Positions 30,191 to 40,212 of a stretch of DNA of 64,000 bases are shown here, piece by piece. The stretch is from an uncultured Bacteroidales bacterium. Lineage in GTDB: Bacteria; Bacteroidota; Bacteroidia; Bacteroidales; UBA932. The DNA is taken from the NCBI GenBank assembly GCA_947168525.1, contig CAMVMG010000006.1, positions 1 through 64,000 on the forward strand, read 5' to 3'. The notes under the pieces were generated by a model. The model saw only the letters and a program-made list of their open reading frames with translations. It was not told where the DNA came from and did no database searches. Numbering within the stretch: the stretch's first letter is position 1; the number at the start of each line of letters is the position of its first letter. The translations under genes were made by a program, and so were the position numbers.

Positions 30191-31879
30191 CTAATAGCCA
30201 GGGTTCTGCTGGATGTTCGGGTTGGCGGCACACTCGGTCTTCGGGAAAGGAAGACGCTCGCTTTTGCCGGCCTTGAAACCGAAGGCGTCGGCGCTGGCAT
30301 ACGGATGGGTAATTTCGATGATTTTGGTGTCCTTGGCAGGATTGCCCGGATCGGAGGGATCGTAGATGACGCGGAAGTAAGGGGCATTGGCACCCTTGTT
30401 ACCCAGCAGAGCCGGACCGTCACCCCAACGCCAGATATCCTGGGTACGGGTTCCTTCGTAACAGAGCTCCAGACGCTTTTCGATCTTGATATCATCCATG
30501 GTCACCGTTCCCTTCAGAGGTAGCTGCGCACGCTCGCGAATCTGGTTCACATATTCAGTTGCCTTGGCCGTATTTCCGTTCATCAGATGGGCTTCAGCGC
30601 CCAGCAGGAGAACTTCCGCATAACGCATCAGGGTCCAGTTGTGGCCGCGGTTGCGGGACAGGCCCATACGGTCGCTCTTGACCATGCGGGTCTTCCACAT
30701 AAACACGCTGTCGCCCACCATAAGGGCGCTCTCCTTCAGACGCCATCCATGCTCACGCTGCATGGTGGTGTAGGAACGGATACTCTCATGGAAACGGTAG
30801 CCATTGAGACCCTCTTCCTTCATGAAGGCATCGTAGAGGTCCTGGGTAGGAGGCTGGATGCCCCAGCAGGTGGTCTCGAACACATCGTAAGCCGTCTGGC
30901 CGGCAGGGGTTTCGGTACCTCTTGAGTAGCTCTGGTTCCATTCCATCATGTCACCGCGCGGGCCGAAAAAATTGGTCCAATAAGACCAGCCTTGGGAAGT
31001 GTTGTTGTCCGGAACTCGATTGAACTGGAGCATGCTTTCGCTGTTGAAATTGCACTCCACATGCAGCATGTCGCCGTACTTGCCTTCGGAGGCGGGCATC
31101 AGGCGGTACTTGCCGCTGTTCACCACGGCGTCGAATTGCTCGGCAGCCTTGTCGTATTTCTTCTGCCACAGATAGGCCTTGCCCAGCATGGTCTGTGCGA
31201 ACTGCTTGGTAATGCGCCAGGTGGTCTTGTCGGTTACGCTGGTCTTCTCCACCAGTTTGCCGGAGCCGATGGCCTCGGTCAGGTCCTTCTCAATGAAAGC
31301 CCAGAGTTCTTCGGGAGTGGCGTTGGGAACCTTATACTCGTCCGGAGTGAGGACATGGTCCACCAGCGGTGGAACGCCCCAGAAGGTGGTGAGCTCAAAG
31401 TAAGCATAGGCGCGGAACACCTTGGCCTCGGCCCGGTACTGATCGATGGCGCTGCTCTGTCCTTCCTTGGCATTGTCCAGCACCAGATTGGCGCGGTACA
31501 CAAGGTTGAACAGGAGGGTGTAATACTTCTCCAGGGCGGGGTTCTCGGAGTCAAAGCTGTACTCGGACACCTGATAACCGTCGGTGTTTCCGTTACGGGT
31601 ATCGCCGCCGGCCCAGCAGTTGTCGGACAGGTTTTCCTTTACCGCGAGCAGACACCATTCCCATGAACCGTAGAAGCCCAGTCCCAGGGTGCTGGCGCCA
31701 TTCGGCTGGGCGCGGAAGATGTTGTAGGTTTCGGCATTGGCGCTTTCTACCTGCTCGTCGGTCTGGTAGAAGTCCTCGATGGCCGTGACACCGTGCTGCT
31801 CAATGTCCAGCAGCTTGCTGCAGGAAAACAGTCCAAAAGTCCCTGCAAGGGTGAGCATCAGAATATATTTTGTTTTCAT
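30191..31879 (-). CDS. SusD/RagB-family glycan-binding lipoprotein (PUL2)
   Basis: A 562-residue surface lipoprotein (lipobox Cys20, GLFSC), partner of SusC2. SusD hallmarks: DIEQHGVTAIEDFYQTDEQ near the mature N-terminus, YRAEAKVFRAYAYFELTTFWGVPPLVDHVL, RITKQFAQTMLGKAYLWQKKYDKAAEQ, RYAEVLLLGAEAHL and the MDDIKIEKRLELCYEGTRTQDIWRWGD block, ending NPNIQQNPGY. It is noticeably more like SusD3 (same MKTKYI start and the shared TMDDIKIEKRLEL segment) than like SusD1, which suggests the PUL2 and PUL3 importers are the closer pair. Confidence 0.95.
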   Translation of the reverse strand: MKTKYILMLTLAGTFGLFSCSKLLDIEQHGVTAIEDFYQTDEQVESANAETYNIFRAQPNGASTLGLGFYGSWEWCLLAVKENLSDNCWAGGDTRNGNTDGYQVSEYSFDSENPALEKYYTLLFNLVYRANLVLDNAKEGQSSAIDQYRAEAKVFRAYAYFELTTFWGVPPLVDHVLTPDEYKVPNATPEELWAFIEKDLTEAIGSGKLVEKTSVTDKTTWRITKQFAQTMLGKAYLWQKKYDKAAEQFDAVVNSGKYRLMPASEGKYGDMLHVECNFNSESMLQFNRVPDNNTSQGWSYWTNFFGPRGDMMEWNQSYSRGTETPAGQTAYDVFETTCWGIQPPTQDLYDAFMKEEGLNGYRFHESIRSYTTMQREHGWRLKESALMVGDSVFMWKTRMVKSDRMGLSRNRGHNWTLMRYAEVLLLGAEAHLMNGNTAKATEYVNQIRERAQLPLKGTVTMDDIKIEKRLELCYEGTRTQDIWRWGDGPALLGNKGANAPYFRVIYDPSDPGNPAKDTKIIEITHPYASADAFGFKAGKSERLPFPKTECAANPNIQQNPGY

Positions 31880-31896
31880 ACGCTGTTCTCCCTTTT

Positions 31897-34800
31897 TTAG
31901 AAGGTTAAATTGACACCGAATACAGCCTGGCGCATGAGCGGGTAAGTACCTTGATCCACGCCTTGGGAGCTGCCCGTACCCACGACCTCGGGATCGTAGC
32001 CCGGATACTGGGTGAAGGTGAAGAAGTTATCCAGGGACATATATATGCGGGCCTGGTGGAAGCGAATCTTGTCCAGAGCCTTCTGCGGAAGGTTGTAACC
32101 CAGCTGGATCTGCTTGATTTTAACATAGTCGCTCTTTACTACGTTGGCGCTGGAATAGAGCCAGTCACCGTAGTTGTCGCCGGCGGTGGCGGAAGGACGG
32201 GTGCCGTTGGTGTTGGAGGGGCTCCAGCGGTCGGCGGTGAAGTAACGGAGCTTGTTATAGCTGTAGCCGGGGTTGTCGTAGAACATGTAGGTCTGCTGGC
32301 CGAAGGCGCCGGAGGCGAACACCAGTAGGCTCCAGTTCTTCCAGCCTAGGTTCAGAGTAAGACCGGCGGTCACCTTCGGAAGACCGGAACCGAGGTCGGT
32401 CATGTCAGCGTCCAGCGGGGTCTTGGTGGGATTGTCGTCCTTGTCATAGAACACAGCCAGGCCGTCAGCCTTGTCAATCTCCTTGAAGCGGTAGCCCCAG
32501 AAGTGCCAGGCGGGATAGCCAGCTTCGAAACGGGTCTGCCCCTGGCGCGGGTGGATACCCGCACCCATGACAGTCTTCAGGGAAGGATCCACGGACTTAA
32601 CGATATTATGCAGGGTAGCCATATTGCCACGGATGCTGTAATTGAAGTCACCAATCTTGTCCTGCCAGCCCAGTTCCAGCTCAAAGCCGCTGTTCTCGAT
32701 TTCACCGGCATTGATCGGGGAAGTCACGTTCCCCACGGAGAAGGATGGCTTGGCGCCGGAGATGATCAGGTCCTTGGTGTTCTTCTTGTAGTAGTCGGCC
32801 GTGACGGTGAGGCGGTCCTGCAGGAAGCGCAGGTCTACACCGAAGTCCAGCTGCTGGGAAGACTCCCACTTGAGCTTGGTGTTGCCGGTATAGGCGGGGA
32901 TGTAAGTTGGAATGTAGCTGTAGTCCGTATTGTTCTCGCCGGTGCGGGCCGGATAGAAGCCGGAGTTGATCATGGAAGAAGCCCAGGAATAGTTGCTCAA
33001 GCTAGCGGTAGAACCGTTGGCGCCCCAGCTGGCGCGGAGCTTCACATAAGGGAAAATGCGCTTGAGGTTGCCCCAGAACGCTTCATTGCTCAGCGTCCAG
33101 CCGAAAGAGAAGGCCGGGAAGTAACCCCAGCGGTTATCAATCGGGAGCACGGAGGAGTCGGCGGCGTCGGCACGCAGAGAGACCTGGGCGATGTAGCGGT
33201 TGGCATAGTTCCAGTTGATACGGCCATAGTAGGAGAGGTTGCGGGTGTAGATGCGCTCCGCACCGTCTACGGTATGGGTGGCGTTACCGCTGCGGAAGGC
33301 CCAGTAAAGGAACTTGGGAGTGTTGCCGATGAAACCGTAGTCGGAGTTGGAACCCGTCACGCTGCCGGAGATGTAGTAGTCGATGTCCTGGCTGTAAGAC
33401 ATACCGGCCATGAGGGTGAAGTCGTGCTTGCCGAAGGACTTGTTGTAGTTGAAAAAGTTCTCCCACTGGTAGTACGTAGGCATGCTGATGGAGGCATTCA
33501 CGGAAGCGTAGTTCTGGATGCTGTTACCGTTTGCATAGCGGTCGTAGTTGGTGGTCTGGGAGTTGCGGATGTTCATCCGGTAGCCCAGACGGGAGGTGAA
33601 GGTGAAGCCTTCAAAAGGCATCAGGTTCAGGGCTGTGGAACCGTTGATGTTGTACCTTTTGTTCAGCGGGTCACTGCCGTAGATGCTGATGAACGGGTTC
33701 ACCACCGTGTTGTACGGGTTGATACTGTAGTAACGGCCCTGGACGTCCTGGAGGAGCTGTCCGAACTGGGCGCGGTCGTCGGCGATGCCCTTCAGGTTGG
33801 CGGGAAGGTCGGCATAGGTATTATAATAAGCCGGAGTGAGAGGGTCCAGGCGCACCATGGCAAGCATGGTGGAATTGGCCATGGAACGCATGGTGGCCAG
33901 GCCGATCTGGTTGTTGGTCTGCAGTTGCAGCCACCGCTTGAAGCGCCACTGCCCGTTGATGGAGACCGACAAACGGTTGAACGTGTCGCGGTCGCCCTTC
34001 ATGGGGCCGTTGTTGCTCATGTACTGGGCGGAGATGAAGATGTTTCCGTTACGGTCACCCTTCTGGAAGGTGATGTTGTGGCGCATCATGAGGGAAGGCT
34101 CTGTGAGTTCCTTGGCCCAGTTGGTATCCGTCTTCCGGTCCCAGTTGGAATCCATGGCCGACTTGGGAATGCCGCCGTTCTCTACATAATAATCATAGAA
34201 CTCCTGGGCATTCATGGTGTCCGGAAGCTTGGCAAAGGTATTCAGGGAAGTCTGGAACTGATAGGAGATGCGGCCGTCGCTCTGGCCCCGCTTGGTGGTC
34301 ACAAGGATCACACCGTTTCCGGCACGGGCTCCATAAATGGCGGTGGAAGCACCGTCTTTGAGGATTTCCATGGACTCAATGTCCTCGGGGTTCAGGTTGG
34401 AGATGCCTTCGCGGGAGATACTTCCGTCGATTACGTACAGCGGACGGGAGTTACCGTTGGTCCCAACGCCACGGATGCGGACAGTACCCTCGGAACCCGG
34501 GGAACCGGAAGACATAGAGATGTACACGCCGGCAGTCTTGCCCTGGAGGGCCTGGGCCGGGTCAGTGACGGTACGGTCGGCCAGGTCGTCCTGTTTCACG
34601 GACGAGATGGAGCCGGTGAGGTCACTCTTTCTCTGGACGCCGTAACCCACGACCACCGTCTCTTCAATCATCTGGGTGTCCAGCTCCATAGAAACGTTCA
34701 CCGTTCCGCCGCCGGCGGGAACGGTCACTTCCTGGGAGTTGTATCCAACAGAGGAGAAAACAAGAGTGGAACCGGCAGGGACGGAGATGGAATACTTACC

Positions 34801-34995
34801 GTCCAGGTCGGTTGCAACACCGTTCGTCGTACCCTTCTGCAGCACACCTACGCCAATGGCGGGCTGTCCGGTTTCGTCCAGGACGGTACCGGACACGGTC
34901 ACGCGTTGCTGAGCGAACAGCGAAACGCCTGAAATGAGGGAAATGAGCAGCCAGGCTGTCAAGTTCCTCATCCAATGTGATTTCATTACTTTCAT
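31897..34995 (-). CDS. SusC-like TonB-dependent outer-membrane transporter (PUL2)
   Basis: A 1032-residue oligosaccharide importer. Signal peptide ending SLFA, then the carboxypeptidase-regulatory-like domain (VSGTVLDETGQPAIGVGVLQK), linker EETVVVGYGVQRKSDLTGSIS, plug (ALQGKTAGVYISMSSGSPG, TVRIRGVGTNGNSRPLYVIDG) and barrel ending QAVFGVNLTF. ATG codons at 34995, 34986 and 34971 are all usable; 34995 keeps the longest plausible signal sequence and lies about 50 nt downstream of the predicted transcription start. susD2 follows after 17 nt. Diverges from the second hybrid sensor, which presumably controls it. Confidence 0.95.
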   Translation of the reverse strand: MKVMKSHWMRNLTAWLLISLISGVSLFAQQRVTVSGTVLDETGQPAIGVGVLQKGTTNGVATDLDGKYSISVPAGSTLVFSSVGYNSQEVTVPAGGGTVNVSMELDTQMIEETVVVGYGVQRKSDLTGSISSVKQDDLADRTVTDPAQALQGKTAGVYISMSSGSPGSEGTVRIRGVGTNGNSRPLYVIDGSISREGISNLNPEDIESMEILKDGASTAIYGARAGNGVILVTTKRGQSDGRISYQFQTSLNTFAKLPDTMNAQEFYDYYVENGGIPKSAMDSNWDRKTDTNWAKELTEPSLMMRHNITFQKGDRNGNIFISAQYMSNNGPMKGDRDTFNRLSVSINGQWRFKRWLQLQTNNQIGLATMRSMANSTMLAMVRLDPLTPAYYNTYADLPANLKGIADDRAQFGQLLQDVQGRYYSINPYNTVVNPFISIYGSDPLNKRYNINGSTALNLMPFEGFTFTSRLGYRMNIRNSQTTNYDRYANGNSIQNYASVNASISMPTYYQWENFFNYNKSFGKHDFTLMAGMSYSQDIDYYISGSVTGSNSDYGFIGNTPKFLYWAFRSGNATHTVDGAERIYTRNLSYYGRINWNYANRYIAQVSLRADAADSSVLPIDNRWGYFPAFSFGWTLSNEAFWGNLKRIFPYVKLRASWGANGSTASLSNYSWASSMINSGFYPARTGENNTDYSYIPTYIPAYTGNTKLKWESSQQLDFGVDLRFLQDRLTVTADYYKKNTKDLIISGAKPSFSVGNVTSPINAGEIENSGFELELGWQDKIGDFNYSIRGNMATLHNIVKSVDPSLKTVMGAGIHPRQGQTRFEAGYPAWHFWGYRFKEIDKADGLAVFYDKDDNPTKTPLDADMTDLGSGLPKVTAGLTLNLGWKNWSLLVFASGAFGQQTYMFYDNPGYSYNKLRYFTADRWSPSNTNGTRPSATAGDNYGDWLYSSANVVKSDYVKIKQIQLGYNLPQKALDKIRFHQARIYMSLDNFFTFTQYPGYDPEVVGTGSSQGVDQGTYPLMRQAVFGVNLTF

Positions 34996-35043
34996 TAGAC
35001 CGAGTTTTAGTTAATGTGATTGGTAGTTTGGTGATAGTTTGCG

Positions 35044-35059
35044 TGATACAAAAGTATCA
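35044..35059 (-). promoter_or_regulatory. susC2 promoter -7 box inside a small palindrome
   Basis: Minus-strand TACTTTTG (35049-35056) fits TAnnTTTG. It is embedded in the perfect palindrome TGATAC-AAAA-GTATCA (35044-35059). No good -33 is seen, as expected for an activator-dependent promoter. Confidence 0.55.
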
Positions 35060-35086
35060 ATTCCCCGTGGCGATGTTTTTCCAGGA

Positions 35087-35155
35087 AGTTCCAAATTCTT
35101 TTCATAGAGTCCAAAAACTTCCGTTTCCCTTGCAAATAGTCCAATTCTTTCCGAA
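35087..35155. promoter_or_regulatory. candidate HTCS operator: direct repeats before susC2
   Basis: Three similar elements: AGTTCCAAATTCTTTTC (35087), AGTCCAAAAACTTCCG (35108) and AGTCCAATTCTTTCCG (35138), spaced 21 and 30 nt, i.e. two and three helical turns. They lie just upstream of the susC2 promoter and between the divergent sensor and susC2 genes. Confidence 0.6.
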
Positions 35156-35187
35156 TAATTCGTATATTGGGATTAAATAAAAAATGA

Positions 35188-38100
35188 ATGAAACAAAAAA
35201 TGGGCATATTGCTATTTTTATTGCTTTCGCTTTCTTGCAGCAAAGTCACTTCCTCGCCAGACATTTCCAGCCCGTGGACCATTGCACGGGACCTCTCCAA
35301 CCAGCGTGTTCGCTCCTTCGCGGAAGACAGCCAGGGGCATATGTGGATAGGCACCTTCCGCGGACTCAACCGCTATGCCGCAGGCGAGTACATCCAGTAC
35401 TTCCAGACCGACGACGGTAGCGGTCTGCCGGACAACGAAATCTACAAACTATACACAGACCGCGGCGGTCGCCTTTGGGCCAGCACCACCAGCGGTATCT
35501 GTTATTATACAGACCAGGACCGCTTCCACCGCCCCCGCAACAGTTTCCATAACCTGGTGTACCAGATAGAGGAATCACCGGAAGGCAAGATCTTCTTCTG
35601 CGACCGGATGAACGTGATGGAGTACATGCCGGAGCTGGATTCCATCAAGGTTGACATCCAGTTCTCACCCGTCCAGGACATCTCCTGCCAGATGTTCTTC
35701 GTCGGGGACAAACAGCTGCTCCTGATATCGGCTAGCTGGATCCGGCTCTACGACATGGCGGATTTCAGCCTTATCCGGGAAGACAAGCCTGCCAGGCCCT
35801 CCGGCGAATGGGCACAGACAGAAGACGGAACCATCTGGTGCTCCGGCAGCCAGGGAGTCTTCTTGCTGGACCCGCTGACCGGCGAAACCCGCGAAGCACC
35901 GGATCTTTTGCGGAAAGCACCCGAGTTATCGCAGCAGGCGCGGGTCATCCTCCCCTACGACAAACAGTTGATGGTATTCGCCACCCACAGCGGAGACCTG
36001 TTCGCCTATGACAAGGTGGCCAATCTTCTCTATAGCAGCGATGACGAACGCTTTCCGTTTACGCTTCCCGAAAGGGCCGTAAGCGACCTCCACAAAGACC
36101 GTCACGGAAATCTTTGGGCTTCTTACGGTTACTATGGTTTTTCTGTGCTCAACAACGAGCGGTGGGGATTCAACACGGACAACACCCTCTCCAAGCGCAT
36201 GAAAGGCACTTTTGTTCAGTCCATTGCCAAAGACAGCCAGGGCCGCCTCTGGATTGCATCCCAGGAAGGCCGGCTGCTGCTTTACGAGAACAAGCAAATC
36301 CGGGAAATAGACTTCAGGAAAGCCATTGGGGCTGACGGCAACCGTATAACTGCCATCTTGCAAGTATACGCCGACCGTGAAGATGCTCTATGGATTGCCA
36401 CCAGCGGACTGGGTGTCTGCCGTTTCACGTATCATGACGGAGTGCTCCGCCATACAGGCCGCTGGAATTATAGTAGCATTCTTTCCTTCGCCGACGACGG
36501 GCAGGGGCATGTCTGGTTCGGCGGTTTCCACCCAAAGGTGTTCTGCGTGGACAAAAAGGACGGAGCCCTCCGGGAACTCCGCCTTTTCCCGGACGGATAC
36601 AGCCATGTGTCGGCCATGATCATGACGGAAGAGGGACTTCTTGCCGGCGCTTTCCCCTATGACATCCGAAGAATTGACCCGTCCAACTTCCAGGTCCAGC
36701 CTTTTCTCCCGGAGAACACCTTCCGCATAGCCCTCCCCAGGGGGGAATACATTCCTACCTGCTTCTTCCGCGATAGCGAGGGACTCCTCTGGATTGGGAC
36801 TAATACCAACGGACTGCTCTGCTGGAATGCTTCCAAACGGGAACTCCGCCACGTGGATGGTACCCCCTGTGAGGATATTGCCGCCGTCCAGGAAGACAGC
36901 CGCGGCAACATCTGGGTCAGTACTCAGTACGGTCTGGGAAAATACAGCAAAACCGACGGAACCTTCACCAATTATACGGACCAGGGAAAGACCGGCGGCA
37001 ACCAGTTCAGCGACCGTGCCGCTGCCATCCTCCAGGACGGGACCCTTGTTTTCGGAGGGCTTCACGGACTCACGGTCGTGAACCCCATCACGGTATCCAG
37101 AAAAAGAGACGTCCCCCTTTCCTTCGAATACCTGAAAATCCACAACGCACTGGTGCAGCCCGGGCCGGGATCGGCCATCGGCAAAAACCTTTGGTTGCGG
37201 CCGGAAGTAACGCTGGACCACACGCAGAAAGGCTTCTCCATCTCCTTTGCCGCCCTGGACTATTCCAATGACGAACGGGCCAATTACTATTATAAACTAG
37301 ATGGAGAAGACAACTTTTGGGTGGAAGCCGGAGATGTGCACGAAGCCTATTACTCCAATTTGGATCCAGGCCATTACACCTTCCGCGTCCGAATTGGTAG
37401 CAACAGTATCGCCGAAAAAGAGATTTCACTCCCTATCCACGTAAAGCCAGCCCCTTGGGCCAGTTTCTGGGCTGTTTTAGCCTATTTTCTCCTGATAACA
37501 GGAGCTCTCTGGGGACTCTTGTCCGTGTGGATGAACTACCGCAAAGAAGCCGCAGCCGCCCGCCAGGCCCAGAAGGAGAAGGAGGAGCAGCAGCGCATCA
37601 ACCGGATGAATACTAGCTTTTTCGCCAACATGGCCCATGAGTTCAGGACGCCACTCACCCTTATTTCCGGACCTGTGTCCCTCCTGGCCGGTAGCGCCAC
37701 GGCATCGGCCGAGGACAAGCGCATGCTCCTGACCGTCCAAAAAAACATAGACCGACTGCTCAAGCTGGTAAACCAATTGCTGGACATGGGCAAACTGGAA
37801 ACCGACAGCCTCCCGCTCAAAGTGCGGAAGATGGACATTGTCCCGCTCATAAAGGAGCAGAACGACTTCTTCCTTTCCCGCGCCAAAAGCAAGAACATCA
37901 TCTTTGAATGTTACTGCCACGAAAATTCCTTTGTGATGTGGGCAGATGCCGACAAAATCGGCAAAATCATGGGGAATCTCTTGTCCAACGCCTTCAAGTT
38001 CACTCCGGAAGGGGGTACGGTACGGGTAATACTGGACGTGATCTCGCGGGAGCATGTGGAACGCACCTTCCCGCTCACCAAAACCGACACGCAGGAGAAC

Positions 38101-39195
38101 TACCTCCGGATCATTGTCTCGGATACCGGGCCAGGCATCCCGAAGGCGAGCACAGAAAAGATCTTTGAGCGATATTACCAGGTGGACGGTGGGAGCGGCG
38201 GAGCATATAACTACGGGACGGGAATCGGCCTGTACTACACCCGCGCGCTGGTAACCCTGCACCATGGCTATATCCAGGCCGGAAACCGGGAGACCGGCAC
38301 CGGGGCGGTGTTCACTTTCATCCTTCCGACCGGAGCGGATGCCTACACTGACGAGGAGAAAGAAAACAGCTTTGTGGAAGTCCAAAGCCAAGCCCCTGCC
38401 CCCGATGAAGAGTTCCCGGAGGTGGCCGCCACCGCGTCTTCCGGCAAAAGCATCCTGGTGGTGGACGACGACATCGAGGTGACGCAGTATCTCAAGGACT
38501 TACTGTCGGCCGACTATGAGGTCATCTGCAAGTTCAATGCGGCATCGGCCCTGAAGAGCCTGGAAGAAAAGCCGGTGGACCTGGTCATCAGCGACGTCTC
38601 CATGCCCGGGAAAGACGGCTATGCCCTGTGCAAGGATATCAAGAGTGACCGCCAGCTCTGCCACATCCCGGTAATCCTGGTCACCGCGAAAGTAACAGTG
38701 GAGAACCAGATCCAGGGCCTGGACATGGGGGCCGATGCTTATGTGACCAAACCCTTCGACCCGTACTATCTGAAATCCCTCATCCGCTCCCAGCTGGACA
38801 ACCGAGACCGCATGCAGAGCTTGGTTCGCATGGCCACCAGCACGCGGGCGATCGCTCCCTCCGCCTCACTCTCAGTGCAGGACAGTGACTTCCTGGACAG
38901 CTTGTACAACCTGATGGAATCCGAGATGACCAACCCGGAACTGGACGTGGAAAAAATGGCGGGAGAATTGTTCATCTCCCGCTCAAAGCTGTTTTACAAG
39001 GTAAAAGGCCTCACGGGCCAGACCCCCATCGAATTTTTCAAACAGTACAAACTGAACCGCGCCGCCGAATTACTCAAGGAAGGGAAATACACCATCTCCC
39101 AGATATCCGACCTTACCGGCTTCAGTTCGCCGTCCAAGTTCTCTACCCTGTTCAAGAAGCAGTTCGGCGTCCCGCCCAGCTGCTATAAAGGCTAG
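35188..39195 (+). CDS. hybrid two-component system sensor/regulator (HTCS), PUL2
   Basis: A 1335-residue one-protein two-component system. The N-terminus MKQKMGILLFLLLSLSC could be a signal peptide or a lipoprotein signal (Cys17). A periplasmic double beta-propeller follows (HMWIGTFRGLNRY, NIWVSTQYGLGKYS), then a Y_Y_Y domain (YKLDGEDNFWVEAGDV), one transmembrane helix (WAVLAYFLLITGALWGLL), HisKA with His817 in NMAHEFRTPLTLISGP, HATPase (GNLLSNAFKFTPEGG, SDTGPGIP), a receiver with Asp1136 in LVISDVSMPGKDG and an AraC-type HTH (from about residue 1235). Diverges from susC2; its stop lies two bases from that of the converging CE1 gene. Confidence 0.93.
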   Translation: MKQKMGILLFLLLSLSCSKVTSSPDISSPWTIARDLSNQRVRSFAEDSQGHMWIGTFRGLNRYAAGEYIQYFQTDDGSGLPDNEIYKLYTDRGGRLWASTTSGICYYTDQDRFHRPRNSFHNLVYQIEESPEGKIFFCDRMNVMEYMPELDSIKVDIQFSPVQDISCQMFFVGDKQLLLISASWIRLYDMADFSLIREDKPARPSGEWAQTEDGTIWCSGSQGVFLLDPLTGETREAPDLLRKAPELSQQARVILPYDKQLMVFATHSGDLFAYDKVANLLYSSDDERFPFTLPERAVSDLHKDRHGNLWASYGYYGFSVLNNERWGFNTDNTLSKRMKGTFVQSIAKDSQGRLWIASQEGRLLLYENKQIREIDFRKAIGADGNRITAILQVYADREDALWIATSGLGVCRFTYHDGVLRHTGRWNYSSILSFADDGQGHVWFGGFHPKVFCVDKKDGALRELRLFPDGYSHVSAMIMTEEGLLAGAFPYDIRRIDPSNFQVQPFLPENTFRIALPRGEYIPTCFFRDSEGLLWIGTNTNGLLCWNASKRELRHVDGTPCEDIAAVQEDSRGNIWVSTQYGLGKYSKTDGTFTNYTDQGKTGGNQFSDRAAAILQDGTLVFGGLHGLTVVNPITVSRKRDVPLSFEYLKIHNALVQPGPGSAIGKNLWLRPEVTLDHTQKGFSISFAALDYSNDERANYYYKLDGEDNFWVEAGDVHEAYYSNLDPGHYTFRVRIGSNSIAEKEISLPIHVKPAPWASFWAVLAYFLLITGALWGLLSVWMNYRKEAAAARQAQKEKEEQQRINRMNTSFFANMAHEFRTPLTLISGPVSLLAGSATASAEDKRMLLTVQKNIDRLLKLVNQLLDMGKLETDSLPLKVRKMDIVPLIKEQNDFFLSRAKSKNIIFECYCHENSFVMWADADKIGKIMGNLLSNAFKFTPEGGTVRVILDVISREHVERTFPLTKTDTQENYLRIIVSDTGPGIPKASTEKIFERYYQVDGGSGGAYNYGTGIGLYYTRALVTLHHGYIQAGNRETGTGAVFTFILPTGADAYTDEEKENSFVEVQSQAPAPDEEFPEVAATASSGKSILVVDDDIEVTQYLKDLLSADYEVICKFNAASALKSLEEKPVDLVISDVSMPGKDGYALCKDIKSDRQLCHIPVILVTAKVTVENQIQGLDMGADAYVTKPFDPYYLKSLIRSQLDNRDRMQSLVRMATSTRAIAPSASLSVQDSDFLDSLYNLMESEMTNPELDVEKMAGELFISRSKLFYKVKGLTGQTPIEFFKQYKLNRAAELLKEGKYTISQISDLTGFSSPSKFSTLFKKQFGVPPSCYKG

Positions 39196-39197
39196 TC

Positions 39198-40076
39198 TTA
39201 CGGCATCTGGGTGGAGAAGTGACGGGTCATATAGGCCAGGGCACGGCGGAGGGCGTCGTACCAGTAGTACGAGGCGTGGGCGCCGTCGAAGCAGCGGAAC
39301 TGGACCTTCATGCCGTTCTTCTTCATCTGCTGGTAGGTGGCTACGTTGGCGTCGAACAGGAAGTCGTCGTCACCGCAGTCCAGTACGAAGTATACGCTCT
39401 TGGCAGCCTCAATCTGCTCCGGGGTGTAGTGGCCGCCGTTCATGGTAGCGGGCAGCACGGCCGGAGACTCTGCGCTGCTATCGAACAAGTTGGCGCTCAC
39501 GGCAGCGCTGATAGCATATACGCTGGAGAAGAGCTCAGGATGGCGCATACCGTAATTGAACGAACCGCCGCCGCCCATGGACAGGCCGCCGATAGCCCGG
39601 TGTCCCTTGTCGGGAATGGTACGGTAGCGCCTGTCGATGCAGGGCAACAGCTCCTGGAAGAAATAATCTTCATACTTCCAGTCCGGTTGGTTGAAATAGC
39701 CCATGTGGCCGGCCTCGTTGGCATTGGGGAACACCACGATGCACTCGGCGGCCGTACCGTCGTTGGTAATCATGGTGATGGCCTCGGAAATCATGGAAAC
39801 GGGGATATTGGCCCATTCCCAGTCGTTTTCACCGGCGCCATGGAGCATATACACCACCGGATAACGGCGCTCGGGTTCCTTGGCATAGCTCTTGGGAAGC
39901 ATCACGGAGAAATTCTTGTCCACGCCCAGCACTTCGCTGTGGAAATACAGGTGCTCTACGGGGATGGGGAAAACGCGGGCCTGATGGGCTGCAGGGTCCT
40001 GCTCCTTCACCTCCTGGGCCTGGAGCGCGCAGGTCATCGACAGGGCGATGACTGCAAAAGCAATCATTTTTTTCAT
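39198..40076 (-). CDS. CE1-type secreted esterase (feruloyl/acetyl-xylan esterase-like), copy a
   Basis: A 292-residue alpha/beta-hydrolase with a signal peptide (MKKMIAFAVIALSMTCALQAQ). The nucleophile is Ser166 in IGGLSMGGGGS. Other landmarks are the PVVYMLHGAGENDWEW oxyanion region, VVFPNANEAGHMGYFNQPDWKYED, an Asp in VLDCGDDDFLF and the probable catalytic His in CFDGAHASYYWYDALRR. It is the short form of the family: it lacks the N-terminal beta-sandwich present in copies b and c. The ATG at 40076 is supported by a strong promoter; a longer open frame upstream runs through the promoter and is not real. Divergent from DUF1593 copy 2. Confidence 0.85.
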   Translation of the reverse strand: MKKMIAFAVIALSMTCALQAQEVKEQDPAAHQARVFPIPVEHLYFHSEVLGVDKNFSVMLPKSYAKEPERRYPVVYMLHGAGENDWEWANIPVSMISEAITMITNDGTAAECIVVFPNANEAGHMGYFNQPDWKYEDYFFQELLPCIDRRYRTIPDKGHRAIGGLSMGGGGSFNYGMRHPELFSSVYAISAAVSANLFDSSAESPAVLPATMNGGHYTPEQIEAAKSVYFVLDCGDDDFLFDANVATYQQMKKNGMKVQFRCFDGAHASYYWYDALRRALAYMTRHFSTQMP

Positions 40077-40100
40077 ATCAAACGTTTTGTTGTGCATCAT

Positions 40101-40185
40101 TCGTTTTACAAAGATAAGAAAACGAAAATAGAAATACAAATATTTTACTTTCGTTTGTTTATGAAATAAACTTTCGATAACTTTG
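40101..40185. promoter_or_regulatory. divergent promoters with operator-like motifs
   Basis: Minus promoter for the esterase: TTTG (40137-40140) and TATCTTTG (40109-40116), 20 nt apart. Plus promoter for DUF1593 copy 2: TTTG (40154-40157) and TAACTTTG (40178-40185), also 20 nt apart. CGAAA-type motifs have cores at 40102, 40123 (AAGAAAACGAAAATAG), 40152 (minus AACAAACGAAAGTAAAA) and 40175, spaced 21, 29 and 23 nt, overlapping both promoters. Confidence 0.65.
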
Positions 40186-40212
40186 TCATCACAAATACCA
40201 ATATGACGGATT

